Source: ZLKRG08 sp046091905 (GTDB lineage Bacteria; Actinomycetota; Actinomycetes; Nanopelagicales; Nanopelagicaceae). From it: a stretch of 42,680 nt of DNA. Shown here piece after piece: positions 1 to 7,735 of the stretch; position 1 is the first letter of the stretch; every line of letters begins with the position of its first letter. Below the pieces are notes generated by a model that was not told where the DNA came from, did no database searches, and worked only from the letters and a program-made list of their open reading frames with translations. The translations under genes and the position numbers were made by a program. Location of the stretch: NCBI GenBank assembly GCA_046091905.1, contig JBJTCN010000033.1, positions 1 to 42,680 on the forward strand, in the 5' to 3' direction.

Positions 1-245
1 TATTTATAGTTAGTAGTAATAACCGTTGTGAATTTGTGGGTATTAATAATTACCTTTATGTAATTACAGAACTCTCTCCACCTCAAAACCAACTTTAACT
101 TTGCGGCCGCCATAAACAACTGTGGAGAACTTTGTGGGAAAACCAGAGAGCTTCGGGAACCCTTCACCGCCACTTTAGATATCCCCAAGTTGAAATCCCC
201 AGAACTACGCATGTTTTCCACAGTTATCCACATGTCGTCCACAGG
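1..245. other. probable oriC region (dnaA 3' flank)
   Basis: This non-coding stretch lies downstream of dnaA, where actinobacteria usually have dnaN (off the window) and oriC. Bases 1-60 are very AT-rich, suitable for an unwinding element. DnaA-box-like 9-mers are visible: TTTTCCACA at 214-222, TTATCCACA (consensus) at 224-232, TCGTCCACA at 235-243, and reverse-strand forms TGTGGAGAA at 121-129, TGTGGGAAA at 133-141 and TGTGGGTAT at 35-43. The left boundary is outside the window. No convincing gene is present here. Assignment as oriC rests on position and box content, not on experiment. Confidence 0.7.
214..243 (+). promoter_or_regulatory. tandem DnaA boxes
   Basis: Three DnaA-box-like 9-mers lie head to tail with starts at 214, 224 and 235, that is 10 and 11 bp apart, about one helical turn. 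The middle one is the exact consensus TTATCCACA; the others have one and two changes. They stop 2 bp before the dnaA stop codon. Such phasing would place bound DnaA molecules on one face of the helix. Confidence 0.75.
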
Positions 246-1631
246 CTACTTACTTTGCTGCTTAATACGGCTGGTGAGCTCGTTTACCTGATTATAAATA
301 GAGCGACGCTCTGCCATAAGTTCGCGGATCTTTCGATCTGCGTGCATCACAGTGGTGTGGTCGCGCCCGCCAAAACTCTGACCGATTTTTGGAAGCGATA
401 ACTCTGTTAATTCACGACATAAATACATCGCAACCTGTCGCGCATTTACCAATACCCGAGAACGAGAGGTTCCACATAAATCTTCCACCGTTAATGAGAA
501 ATAAGCAGCTGTCTGCGCCATGATGGTCGCGGCATTAATTGAAGGCGAAGCATCGATTGGAATTAAATCTTTCAGAACAATTTCTGCAAGCGCCATATCA
601 ACCGGTTGACGATTTAAAGATGCAAAAGCAGTCACACGAATTAACGCACCTTCAAGTTCGCGAATATTTGTAAATATTTTAGAAGCGATATATTCCAAAA
701 CATCATCCGGCGCATTAAGTCGTTCCTGCGCCGCTTTTTTTCGCAAAATTGCAATACGTGTTTCTAGCTCTGGTGGTTGAATATCAGTAATTAAACCCCA
801 CTCAAAACGAGAACGTAAACGGTCTTCCAAAGTTGTTAATTGCTTTGGCGGACGATCACTAGAGATTACAATTTGTTTGTTGGCGTTATATAAAGTGTTA
901 AAAGTATGGAAGAACTCTTCTTGAGTACGTTCTTTGTTCTCTAAAAATTGAATGTCGTCAACTAATAAAATATCTAAATCGCGGTAGCGTTTCTGAAAAG
1001 AATTTGATTTATCATCGCGGATAGAATTAATAAAATCATTGGTAAATTCTTCAGAAGAGACATATTTAACGCGTACATTTGGGTATAACTCTTTTGCATA
1101 AGCGCCAATTGCGTGCAATAAGTGAGTCTTTCCAAGACCTGACTCACCATAAATAAATAAAGGGTTGTAAGCCTTAGCAGGAGCTTCTGAAACTGCCAGC
1201 GCCGCTGCATGCGCAAAACGGTTGGATGCACCAATCACAAATGTTTCGAAGATGTAGCGAGGGTTTAACGCATCAAAACCAACCGGTTTTGGCGCCTCCT
1301 CGCGACGGATTACAACTTCCTCAACATTTGCCTTTGGTTCAGGGGCATCTGGTAGTTCCAAACTTTCATCAACTGTGACCGCAAAATTAACTTTCTCATT
1401 TAAGGTCACAGCTAAACTTTCGGAGATCGCGCTACGTAAGCGAACATCGATGATGTCTTTAACAAAAGCATTTGGGGTAGCGATAATTAAATTTGGCGCA
1501 CCAGCACCTTTTAGTAATCCAAGCGGGCGAGCTAATTGCAGGACCGCCTTATTTGGCCCTTCACCTGCGACCTGGCTAATTACCTGCCCCCAAAGCGCGG
1601 TGAGATCCTCCTGGAGTTGAACCTCTGACAT
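246..1631 (-). CDS. dnaA: chromosomal replication initiator protein DnaA
   Basis: DnaA is the AAA+ initiator that binds DnaA boxes, melts oriC and loads the helicase DnaB. The 461-residue product has the family's four-domain layout: an N-terminal oligomerisation domain (about 1-80), a short variable linker (about 85-120), an AAA+ core with Walker A GESGLGKTH at 162-170 and Walker B ILLVDDIQF at 221-229, and a C-terminal DNA-binding domain with the signature GGRDHTTVMHA at 421-431. The linker is short compared with Streptomyces DnaA. The ATG start is preceded by a GGGAGG ribosome-binding site 5 nt upstream and a possible -10 TATTCT at 1646-1651. Consensus DnaA boxes just upstream suggest autoregulation. 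It is divergent from rpmH, as usual in bacteria. Confidence 0.98.
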   Translation of the reverse strand: MSEVQLQEDLTALWGQVISQVAGEGPNKAVLQLARPLGLLKGAGAPNLIIATPNAFVKDIIDVRLRSAISESLAVTLNEKVNFAVTVDESLELPDAPEPKANVEEVVIRREEAPKPVGFDALNPRYIFETFVIGASNRFAHAAALAVSEAPAKAYNPLFIYGESGLGKTHLLHAIGAYAKELYPNVRVKYVSSEEFTNDFINSIRDDKSNSFQKRYRDLDILLVDDIQFLENKERTQEEFFHTFNTLYNANKQIVISSDRPPKQLTTLEDRLRSRFEWGLITDIQPPELETRIAILRKKAAQERLNAPDDVLEYIASKIFTNIRELEGALIRVTAFASLNRQPVDMALAEIVLKDLIPIDASPSINAATIMAQTAAYFSLTVEDLCGTSRSRVLVNARQVAMYLCRELTELSLPKIGQSFGGRDHTTVMHADRKIRELMAERRSIYNQVNELTSRIKQQSK

Positions 1632-1892
1632 TGGGCCTCCCGCCTAGAATACCTTTTCCACTTATCCACAAAGTTATCCACAGCCTGTGGTCTAAACCAG
1701 TGGTTTAAAGTTATGGACCTGTGGACGGGCGGAATTTAGAGCGTTAAATCAATAAAAGCAAGTGTTTATCCACAGTTAGGACCAGGCCAAAGCCCCAAAT
1801 TCCTCGGTTTGCCCCAGTTATCCCCAAACGCTTAAAATCAGGCCCTTATTCGCCTTCCCCCGTATTTATTGTGAGATTTGTAGGAGTTTTAA
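1632..1892. promoter_or_regulatory. dnaA-rpmH intergenic region with DnaA boxes
   Basis: This divergent region carries three consensus DnaA boxes TTATCCACA at 1662-1670, 1674-1682 and 1766-1774, plus TTATCCCCA at 1818-1826. The first two are 12 bp apart and lie where the dnaA -35 element should be, just upstream of the minus-strand -10 candidate TATTCT (1646-1651), so DnaA would be expected to repress its own gene. The rpmH side has a ribosome-binding site AGGAG at 1882-1886. A TATTGT at 1867-1872 is a weak -10 candidate for rpmH. No gene was found. Confidence 0.75.
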
Positions 1893-2027
1893 ATGAAGCG
1901 CACCTTCCAGCCTAATAATCGCCGCCGCGCCAAGAAGCATGGCTTCCGCGCCCGCATGGCTACCCGCGCCGGCCGCGCAGTTTTATCAGCACGTCGCGCC
2001 AAGGGTCGCGCAAAGCTCTCGGCTTAA
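1893..2027 (+). CDS. rpmH: 50S ribosomal protein L34
   Basis: This 44-residue gene encodes the small, highly basic L34 protein of the large ribosomal subunit. The start MKRTFQPNNRRRAKKHGF is the standard L34 opening, and the ending GRAKLSA is typical of actinobacteria. An AGGAG ribosome-binding site sits 6 nt before the ATG. It heads the conserved rpmH-rnpA-yidD-yidC-jag-rsmG-parA-parB cluster, followed 17 bp later by rnpA. Its codons are richer in GC than those of its neighbours, as is common for very highly expressed genes. Confidence 0.98.
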   Translation: MKRTFQPNNRRRAKKHGFRARMATRAGRAVLSARRAKGRAKLSA

Positions 2028-2044
2028 GAGATCTGAAACTTCTC

Positions 2045-2365
2045 GTGCTAACAAATAGCGCAAGAATAAAAAGTAGTTCAGATTTTGCGGTTACGACCAG
2101 AAATGGTCGGCGAATTACAACTAATTCATTAATCGGCTACCTATATTCATCAAAGAGCGACCAACCGGCCAAACTAGGTTTGATTGTTGGAAAATCAGTG
2201 GGCAACTCAGTGGTGCGCCATCGAATTGCAAGACAGATTCGACACGCGGCCCGCGAAGAGCTAAATAATTTTCCAAACGGAACTTTATTTGTAGTGCGCG
2301 CGATGAAACGCCCCGAAAATGCTTTTTATGAAACTAAGAATTTAATGGAGCGGGTATCCGCATGA
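2045..2365 (+). CDS. rnpA: ribonuclease P protein component
   Basis: RnpA is the protein cofactor of RNase P, which matures the 5' ends of tRNAs. The 106-residue product carries the family's RNR-type motif NSVVRHRIARQIR at 54-66, preceded by the conserved strand LGLIVGKSVGN. The GTG start is chosen because the resulting N-terminus (MLTNSARIKSSSDF) lines up with the usual MLPxxxRLRxxxDF pattern. The gene overlaps yidD by 4 nt (ATGA), indicating translational coupling. Length is slightly below the usual 110-125 residues. Confidence 0.95.
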   Translation: MLTNSARIKSSSDFAVTTRNGRRITTNSLIGYLYSSKSDQPAKLGLIVGKSVGNSVVRHRIARQIRHAAREELNNFPNGTLFVVRAMKRPENAFYETKNLMERVSA

Positions 2366-2658
2366 AAATTTTGGTACTTCCATTTATTCTCGTAATAAAG
2401 TTATATCAAAGAACTCTATCAACATGGATTACCATGTTTACTGGCCCTAAATGTAAATATTACCCATCATGTTCGCATTACGCAGTTGATGCGCTAGAAA
2501 CACATAACTTGGCGGGCTTGCCACTAATTGCATGGCGTTTAATTCGTTGTAATCCATTTTCACATGGCGGCGTTGATTATGTATCAAACAACTATTTAGA
2601 AAACTATCTAAAAAACCCACAAATACAAGGCAAATTCAATAGTTCAGGAGTTAATTAA
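2362..2658 (+). CDS. yidD: membrane protein insertion efficiency factor YidD
   Basis: YidD is a small inner-face membrane-associated protein that assists YidC-dependent insertion. The 98-residue sequence has the family motif CKYYPSCS at 31-38 and the downstream RCNPFSHGGVDYV block, close to the usual RCHPFxxGGxDPV. The N-terminal 20 residues form a hydrophobic, amphipathic segment. It overlaps rnpA by 4 nt, and its stop codon shares one base with the yidC start, so the three are almost certainly one transcript. Confidence 0.95.
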   Translation: MKILVLPFILVIKLYQRTLSTWITMFTGPKCKYYPSCSHYAVDALETHNLAGLPLIAWRLIRCNPFSHGGVDYVSNNYLENYLKNPQIQGKFNSSGVN

Positions 2659-3557
2659 TGGGTAGCATAATAAACGCGTTATACACCGCGGTTTCTTGGG
2701 TGATTATGTTGATCCACGATGTGCTCGCACCAATATTTGGCGCAGGTAGCGGTGTAACTTGGACACTCTCCATCGTGGGACTAGTGCTTTTAATCCGCAT
2801 TATTTTAATTCCATTATTTGTTAAACAAATTAAATCTCAACGCGCAATGACTGCGCTGGCACCAAAGATGAAAGAGATTCAAACTCGTTATAAAGATGAT
2901 CGCCAAAAGCAATCTGAAGAGATGATGAAGCTCTACAAAGAGCATAAAACAAATCCACTTGGTCCATGTTTTCCAATTTTGGCGCAGGCACCAATTATGT
3001 TCGCACTCTTTACAGTGTTAAATGGAATTGGCCAGGCAAAACCTCGTGGCGTTTTAACAATGGCAGATGTGGAATCAGCAGCTAACGCTAAATTTCTAGG
3101 TGCACCAATTTCAGAAACATTTTTAGGTTCAACTAATACCACTGTAAAAATAGTTACGGTTTTTTTAATTATTTTGATGTCGGCATCAACATTTACAACG
3201 CAACGACAATTAATGGTTAAAGGAATGCCAAAAGTTGATGACCCAAACAACATGATGTTGCAACAGCAGAAAATTATGTTGTATTTATTCCCAATCATTT
3301 TTGCGATCTCCGGTGTGAATTTCCCAATCGGTGTTTTGATTTACTGGTCTACAACAAACTTCTGGACATGGGGTCAGCAGTATTACGTGATCAAGCGAAA
3401 CCCAACCCCAGGATCTCCCGCATATGAAGAGTTACAAAAAAAGAAGGCGGCAAAGGGCTTAATTGAGCTGCCAGAGCAGCAGGCGCAGGAGAAAGCCCCA
3501 GAGGCGCCACAAGGCCAACGCCAGCAGCCAAAGAAGAATAAGAAAAAGCGCCGATAA
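2658..3557 (+). CDS. yidC: membrane protein insertase YidC/Oxa1
   Basis: YidC inserts and folds inner-membrane proteins, alone or with SecYEG. The 299-residue product is the short Gram-positive type. The first membrane segment (about 33-55) holds the conserved groove arginine R47 in IRIILIPLFV. It is followed by a charged cytoplasmic hairpin (about 60-95) and further membrane helices near 100-118, 163-180 and 210-250. The tail (about 255-299) is rich in Lys, Gln and Pro and ends KKNKKKRR, a basic ribosome-binding-type tail. No lipoprotein Cys is seen at the N-terminus. The ATG overlaps the yidD stop by one base. Confidence 0.96.
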   Translation: MGSIINALYTAVSWVIMLIHDVLAPIFGAGSGVTWTLSIVGLVLLIRIILIPLFVKQIKSQRAMTALAPKMKEIQTRYKDDRQKQSEEMMKLYKEHKTNPLGPCFPILAQAPIMFALFTVLNGIGQAKPRGVLTMADVESAANAKFLGAPISETFLGSTNTTVKIVTVFLIILMSASTFTTQRQLMVKGMPKVDDPNNMMLQQQKIMLYLFPIIFAISGVNFPIGVLIYWSTTNFWTWGQQYYVIKRNPTPGSPAYEELQKKKAAKGLIELPEQQAQEKAPEAPQGQRQQPKKNKKKRR

Positions 3558-3567
3558 ATTTATAGCA

Positions 3568-3585
3568 AATAGGTACAAACCTATT
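3568..3585 (+). other. small hairpin in the jag leader
   Basis: A perfect 7-bp inverted repeat, AATAGGT then loop ACAA then ACCTATT, lies between the yidC stop and the jag ribosome-binding site (AAAAGG at about 3588-3593). It has no U-tract, so it is unlikely to be a terminator. It may influence jag translation or mRNA processing; this is only inference. Confidence 0.4.
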
Positions 3586-3600
3586 ACAAAAGGATAAATC

Positions 3601-4095
3601 ATGACAGAAAAGACAGTTAAAGAGGTCGAGATCAAGCCAGTTGCCAAACTGGAAGAAGAGGGCGATATCGCCGCTGATTACCTCGAAGGGCTATTAGATA
3701 TTGCCGACCTAGATGGCGATATTGATATCGATGTGGAGAACAACCGCGCCTCCGTCGCAATTGTGGGCGCCAAACTCGATAACTTGGTTGGCCGCGATGG
3801 CGAAGTATTAGATGCGCTTCAGGAACTAACCCGGCTAGCGGTGCAGAGCGCTACCGGTGATCGTAGCCGTTTGATGCTCGATATCAGCGGCTACCGCGAT
3901 AACCGCCGAACCGACCTCAAGGCGCTAGCCGATGAGAAGGCGGCGGAGGCAAAGGCAAGTGGCGCCCCCGTTAAGTTAAACCCAATGAATGCCTTTGAGC
4001 GTAAAATTGTGCATGATCGCATCCAGGTACTTGGCCTCTCATCAGAGTCAGAGGGTGAAGATCCAAACCGCTTTGTCGTGGTCTTTCCTAACTAG
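3601..4095 (+). CDS. jag: KhpB/Jag RNA-binding protein (KH and R3H domains)
   Basis: Jag (KhpB, EloR) is a single-stranded RNA-binding protein that partners KhpA and affects cell elongation and division in Gram-positives. The 164-residue product has a KH domain (about 37-97) with the loop GRDGEVLDALQ at 64-74. A C-terminal R3H domain (about 100-164) contains the RRTDLKALADEKA and NAFERKIVHDRI blocks. The larger Jag-N domain of firmicute proteins is absent, as usual in actinobacteria. An AAAAGG ribosome-binding site precedes the ATG. Its base composition is clearly more GC-rich than yidC upstream. Confidence 0.93.
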   Translation: MTEKTVKEVEIKPVAKLEEEGDIAADYLEGLLDIADLDGDIDIDVENNRASVAIVGAKLDNLVGRDGEVLDALQELTRLAVQSATGDRSRLMLDISGYRDNRRTDLKALADEKAAEAKASGAPVKLNPMNAFERKIVHDRIQVLGLSSESEGEDPNRFVVVFPN

Positions 4096-4121
4096 AGATA
4101 ATTAAAGAAAATCCAGGCTTA

Positions 4122-4135
4122 GTTTCACGTGGAAC
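4122..4135. promoter_or_regulatory. degenerate parS site at the rsmG start
   Basis: GTTTCACGTGGAAC differs from the core parS palindrome GTTTCACGTGAAAC at one base. The GTG start codon of rsmG (4129-4131) lies in the centre of the palindrome. It stands 575 bp from the perfect copy inside parA. ParB binding with one mismatch is plausible but untested. Confidence 0.75.
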
Positions 4136-4677
4136 ATTTTCCAGAGCGGAGCGCGCAGGCTCGAGCTTACGCGGAGTTTCTAAAGAGCGCTGGAATTGAG
4201 CGCGGCTTAATCGGCCCCCGTGAAGCTGATCGAATCTGGGATCGCCATATCCTCAACTGCATCCCCGTCTCCACCTTAATGAAGCAAGGGGCCACTGTGC
4301 TAGATATCGGTTCTGGCGCCGGGCTACCTGGGGTAGTTATCGCACTTGCCCGCCCAGATTTAAAGGTTACCCTCCTAGAACCCCTCCAACGACGGGTAAA
4401 TTTTCTAGAGGAGGCGGTAAGAGATTTAGGAATTACCGTAAAACGCGGCAAAGCGGAAGCCGAAAAAGGTCAGCATGACTATGTCACCGCTCGCGCAGTT
4501 GCCCCACTTTCTAAGCTCTGGTCAATCTCAAAACATTTAATTAAGCCTGGTGGATCGCTCCTTGCGATGAAGGGCGAGGCGGCTGAGGCTGAGGCTGCTG
4601 AAGTGCCAGGCGCGATTCTTCATAATATTGAGCTTGAGGGCATCCCATTAGCCAGAGTTGTCGAGGTAAAACGCTAG
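4129..4677 (+). CDS. rsmG: 16S rRNA (guanine(527)-N7)-methyltransferase RsmG
   Basis: RsmG (GidB) methylates G527 of 16S rRNA using SAM; its loss gives low-level streptomycin resistance in many bacteria. The 182-residue protein has the class I methyltransferase glycine loop VLDIGSGAGLPGVV at 57-70, then LEPLQRRVNFLEE and the VTARAVAPLSKL block typical of the family. It is somewhat short against the usual 200-240 residues. The GTG start lies inside a parS-like palindrome, and no clear ribosome-binding site is seen. Co-transcription from jag, 33 nt upstream, is likely. The stop codon overlaps the putative parA -10 box. Confidence 0.95.
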   Translation: MEHFPERSAQARAYAEFLKSAGIERGLIGPREADRIWDRHILNCIPVSTLMKQGATVLDIGSGAGLPGVVIALARPDLKVTLLEPLQRRVNFLEEAVRDLGITVKRGKAEAEKGQHDYVTARAVAPLSKLWSISKHLIKPGGSLLAMKGEAAEAEAAEVPGAILHNIELEGIPLARVVEVKR

Positions 4678-4687
4678 AGTTCGGGCC
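4675..4687 (+). promoter_or_regulatory. putative leaderless promoter of parA
   Basis: TAGAGT at 4675-4680 ends 7 nt before the parA ATG (4688), the position expected of a -10 box for a transcript starting at or near the A of the start codon. The hexamer overlaps the rsmG TAG stop. No ribosome-binding site is visible in the 7-nt gap. Confidence 0.5.
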
Positions 4688-5599
4688 ATGAGCGATGTTT
4701 CACGTGAAACTCCTGCTGGAAACAAGGTCGTAGGCACGAGGCGTCTAAAGGAGCCGATGCCGGCCCCAACCAAACCCCGCATCTTCGTAGTGGCCAACCA
4801 GAAGGGTGGGGTCGGAAAGACCACCACTACTGTAAATATCGCCGCCGCCCTATCTATGGGGGGCTTAAAGGTCCTAGTAATCGACTTAGATCCGCAGGGA
4901 AATGCCTCAACAGCGCTCGGGGTAGAGCATCGAATTTCAATGGGCGTTTACGAAGTTTTAATGGGCAACGCTGCCGTAAAAGATGTAATTCAAAAATGTG
5001 CCGGCTTCCCAGTTTTAGATTGCATTCCATCAAATACCTCATTGGCGCAAGCCGAGATTAATTTAGTTTCAATGGTTGCGCGCGAATCAAGGCTAAAAGA
5101 TGCGTTAAGTGAGATTGCGGCAAATTACGATTATATTTTTATTGATTGCCCGCCAAGTTTAGGCTTATTAACTGTTAATGCATTTGCCGCAGCTAATGAA
5201 GTTTTAATTCCAATTCAATGTGAATATTACGCGCTAGAAGGATTGTCGCAATTATTAGAAACTTACAAAATAGTTAAACAACGTTTAAATCCAGAGCTAA
5301 TTTTATCAACCATTGTTTTAACGATGTTTGATTCCAGAACTAGACTTGCAAATGATGTAGTTGCAAATGTGCGTTCACATTTCCCACGCGAATTAATTGA
5401 TACTCCTATTCCACGTGCTGTGCGTTTATCGGAAGCGCCTTCATATTCACAAACAGTAATGACTTACGATCCATCATCAACAGGTGCGATTGCATATATG
5501 CAAGTGGCGCGCGAAATTGCAGAGCGAGGAAAAGCATTTGATTCAAATGTAATTCAAATAGGCTATAAATTACAGACAAAAACTGGAGATATTGCATAA
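4688..5599 (+). CDS. parA: chromosome partitioning ATPase ParA (Soj)
   Basis: ParA is the Walker-type ATPase that moves ParB-parS complexes during chromosome segregation. The 303-residue product has a deviant Walker A KGGVGKTT at 39-46 in FVVANQKGGVGKTT, and the later DLDPQGNAST and FIDCPPSLGLL motifs. Residues 4-8 (VSRET) are encoded by a perfect parS palindrome. The first ~30 residues precede the conserved core and are Pro-rich. The gene's first ~250 bases are distinctly GC-rich while the rest is AT-rich, an uneven composition. It overlaps the parB start by one base. Confidence 0.97.
   Translation: MSDVSRETPAGNKVVGTRRLKEPMPAPTKPRIFVVANQKGGVGKTTTTVNIAAALSMGGLKVLVIDLDPQGNASTALGVEHRISMGVYEVLMGNAAVKDVIQKCAGFPVLDCIPSNTSLAQAEINLVSMVARESRLKDALSEIAANYDYIFIDCPPSLGLLTVNAFAAANEVLIPIQCEYYALEGLSQLLETYKIVKQRLNPELILSTIVLTMFDSRTRLANDVVANVRSHFPRELIDTPIPRAVRLSEAPSYSQTVMTYDPSSTGAIAYMQVAREIAERGKAFDSNVIQIGYKLQTKTGDIA
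4697..4710. promoter_or_regulatory. parS centromere site inside parA
   Basis: GTTTCACGTGAAAC is a perfect 14-bp palindrome identical to the core of the bacterial parS consensus; the flanking T before it also matches. It lies 9 nt into the parA reading frame and encodes VSRET. It is the only perfect copy seen in the window. Confidence 0.95.
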
Positions 5600-6471
5600 T
5601 GGCAAAGCGCGGCGGATTAGGTACAAATCTTGATGCGCTAATTCCCTTGACTATTAATAATAACAATCAAGAGGAAATAGTTGGTGCCCAAGATGAAATC
5701 AATATCAATTTAATAGATCCTAACCCTCGTCAACCAAGAACTGTTTTCGATCCAGAAGCGCTGCAAGAATTAGTAGCATCAATAAAAGAGATTGGAATTC
5801 TGCAACCACCGGTAGTTCGTAAAGCAGGAAATCGCTATGAATTAATCATGGGTGAGCGCCGACTTCGCGCGGCAAAATTAGCCGGTTTAACGCTGATTCC
5901 GGTCATTATTCGCCAAACTCCAAATAATGAATTACTTCGTGAAGCGCTAATTGAAAATATTCATCGCTCACAACTAAATGCACTTGAAGAGGGTGCGGCA
6001 TATTCGCAATTATTAAATGATTTCAATTGCACTCAAGATGAACTTGCTAAGAAATTGGGACGTTCACGCACGGTAATTACAAATATGATGCGTTTATTAA
6101 ATTTACCAACTTCGGTTCAACAGAAAGTTGCCGCCGGAACTATTAGCGCCGGTCATGCACGCGCGCTACTTGGACTATCTGATGCAACCGCGATTGAAAA
6201 GTTAGCTAATCGAATTATCGCCGAAGGTTTATCAGTCCGTAGCGTGGAAGAGATAATTGCCATCTCTAAACCAGCTGGAAAATCTAAAACTAAAAATAAC
6301 ACCAAAAAGAGTAGCCCGGAGCTAAAAGAGCTTGGTGAAAAACTGGGCGATGTTTTAGATACTCGCGTGCGCATCGAAAGCGCCGGCGGCAAAGGCGAAA
6401 TTATTGTGGAATATTCAGGCGCGGAAGATCTACAACGTTTAATTAAGTTGATATCCAGCGCGCGAAGCTAG
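5599..6471 (+). CDS. parB: chromosome partitioning protein ParB
   Basis: ParB binds parS, spreads as a CTP-dependent clamp and cooperates with ParA. The 290-residue protein has the N-terminal KRGGLGTNLDALIP block (3-16) that contacts ParA, the CTP-binding motif GERRLRA at 85-91, the ENIHRS box at 119-124, and a helix-turn-helix at about 144-166 (TQDELAKKLGRSRTVITNMM). A Lys/Ser-rich linker precedes a C-terminal dimerisation segment. Its start shares one base with the parA stop. Its 3' end overlaps the convergent aminotransferase gene by 33 bp. Confidence 0.97.
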   Translation: MAKRGGLGTNLDALIPLTINNNNQEEIVGAQDEININLIDPNPRQPRTVFDPEALQELVASIKEIGILQPPVVRKAGNRYELIMGERRLRAAKLAGLTLIPVIIRQTPNNELLREALIENIHRSQLNALEEGAAYSQLLNDFNCTQDELAKKLGRSRTVITNMMRLLNLPTSVQQKVAAGTISAGHARALLGLSDATAIEKLANRIIAEGLSVRSVEEIIAISKPAGKSKTKNNTKKSSPELKELGEKLGDVLDTRVRIESAGGKGEIIVEYSGAEDLQRLIKLISSARS

Positions 6472-7695
6472 CTCTTGCTTAACCACTGCGCCTAAAGCTT
6501 TCACACCTTCACGGATACGCTCTGGTGTTGGATGGCAATATGAAAGACGCATCTGCCAAGAGCCAAAACCGTCTGCATAGAAAGCGCTACCTGGAACATA
6601 AGCCACCTTTGCCACAATCGCTTTCGGAACCATGGCTTTGGTATCAATTTCGGGTGGCAGCGTTACCCAAACATAAAATCCACCACCTGGTTTGGTCCAA
6701 GTAGCTTCCTTTGGAAAGTGTGCCTCCAGAGAATCCAACATGGCATCACGACGAACTCGGTATAAATCAACGAAAGATGCAATCTGATCGCGCCAAGGTT
6801 GATCCTTTAAATAACGAGAGATAGTTAATTGAGTGAAATTTGATGGGCAGAGAATTGAGCTTTCAGATGCAATCACCATTTTATCTTTGATTGATTCTGG
6901 CACTAAAGCCCAACCTACGCGAAGACCAGATGCAATGGTTTTGGAGAAGGAACCTAAGTAGATGACATTCTCAGAATCTTGCGCGCGCATCGCATTTGGC
7001 GATGGTCGATCAAAGCCAAGCAAGCCATATGGATTATCTTCTACAATAAAAATCTCTTCCCGCGCACAAATTTCCAAAATCTCGGTGCGGCGATCAGCGG
7101 AAAGCATGACGCCAGTTGGATTCTGATAATTTGGAATTAAATATAAAAATTTAATTTTCCGTCCTGCGCTTCGGACCGATTTAATCGCTTCAACTAGCGC
7201 GGCCGGCACCATGCCTTTGTTATCGGTCTCAACGTGTACTGGCGCTGCTTGGTACTGCGAAAAAGCGCCGAGCGCGCCCACATATGAAGGCGCTTCAACT
7301 AAAACCACATCGCCTGGATCAATAAAAATACGAGAAATTAAATCTAAAGCTTGCTGCGAGCCAGTTGTCACAATTACATCATCTGGGTTGGCGCGAATTC
7401 CTTCTAGCGCCATAACTTCACAGATCTGTTCGCGAAGCAATGGATGGCCTTGGCCGCTTCCGTATTGCAAAGCTTCAGTTCCGTTAGTTGCAACTAAGTC
7501 GCGAACAACTTCCGCCATCATCTCCATCGGAAGCGCAGAGAGATTTGGCATACCACCAGCAAGTGAAACAATCTCTGGTCTTGAGGCCACTGCAAATAAA
7601 GAACGAATTTCTGATGGCTTCATATGCGCCGCTCGAGATGCAAAACGATTCTCGAGTTCGAGTGAATCTCCAGTCGTATGGCGCAGTTCGGTCAT
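6439..7695 (-). CDS. PLP-dependent aminotransferase, class I/II
   Basis: This 418-residue protein is a fold-type I PLP aminotransferase. Visible motifs are the substrate-side SLAGGMPN (44-51), NYQNPTG at 189-195, the PLP-ring aspartate D220 in VEDNPY and the Schiff-base lysine K252 in SFSKTIASGLRVGW. The sequence most resembles the 2-aminoadipate / valine-pyruvate aminotransferase subgroup related to MocR C-terminal domains, but no GntR DNA-binding domain is present. The exact amino-acid substrate cannot be read from sequence. It is transcribed toward parB and overlaps it by 33 bp. An AAAACT hexamer 6 nt before the ATG is a poor -10 match. Confidence 0.9.
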   Translation of the reverse strand: MTELRHTTGDSLELENRFASRAAHMKPSEIRSLFAVASRPEIVSLAGGMPNLSALPMEMMAEVVRDLVATNGTEALQYGSGQGHPLLREQICEVMALEGIRANPDDVIVTTGSQQALDLISRIFIDPGDVVLVEAPSYVGALGAFSQYQAAPVHVETDNKGMVPAALVEAIKSVRSAGRKIKFLYLIPNYQNPTGVMLSADRRTEILEICAREEIFIVEDNPYGLLGFDRPSPNAMRAQDSENVIYLGSFSKTIASGLRVGWALVPESIKDKMVIASESSILCPSNFTQLTISRYLKDQPWRDQIASFVDLYRVRRDAMLDSLEAHFPKEATWTKPGGGFYVWVTLPPEIDTKAMVPKAIVAKVAYVPGSAFYADGFGSWQMRLSYCHPTPERIREGVKALGAVVKQELASRAGYQLN

Positions 7696-7735
7696 TGGGT
7701 TAGTTTTCCATATCTTGCTAAATCGCGGAAATTAA

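Noticed and set aside
132..401. 89-residue frame on the plus strand near oriC
   Set aside because: It runs across DnaA boxes into the dnaA coding region on the opposite strand and resembles no family.
3459..3647. Leu-rich frame on the minus strand over the yidC tail
   Set aside because: It is the antisense of the Lys/Gln-rich YidC C-terminus and spans the jag ribosome-binding site; no promoter or start signal.
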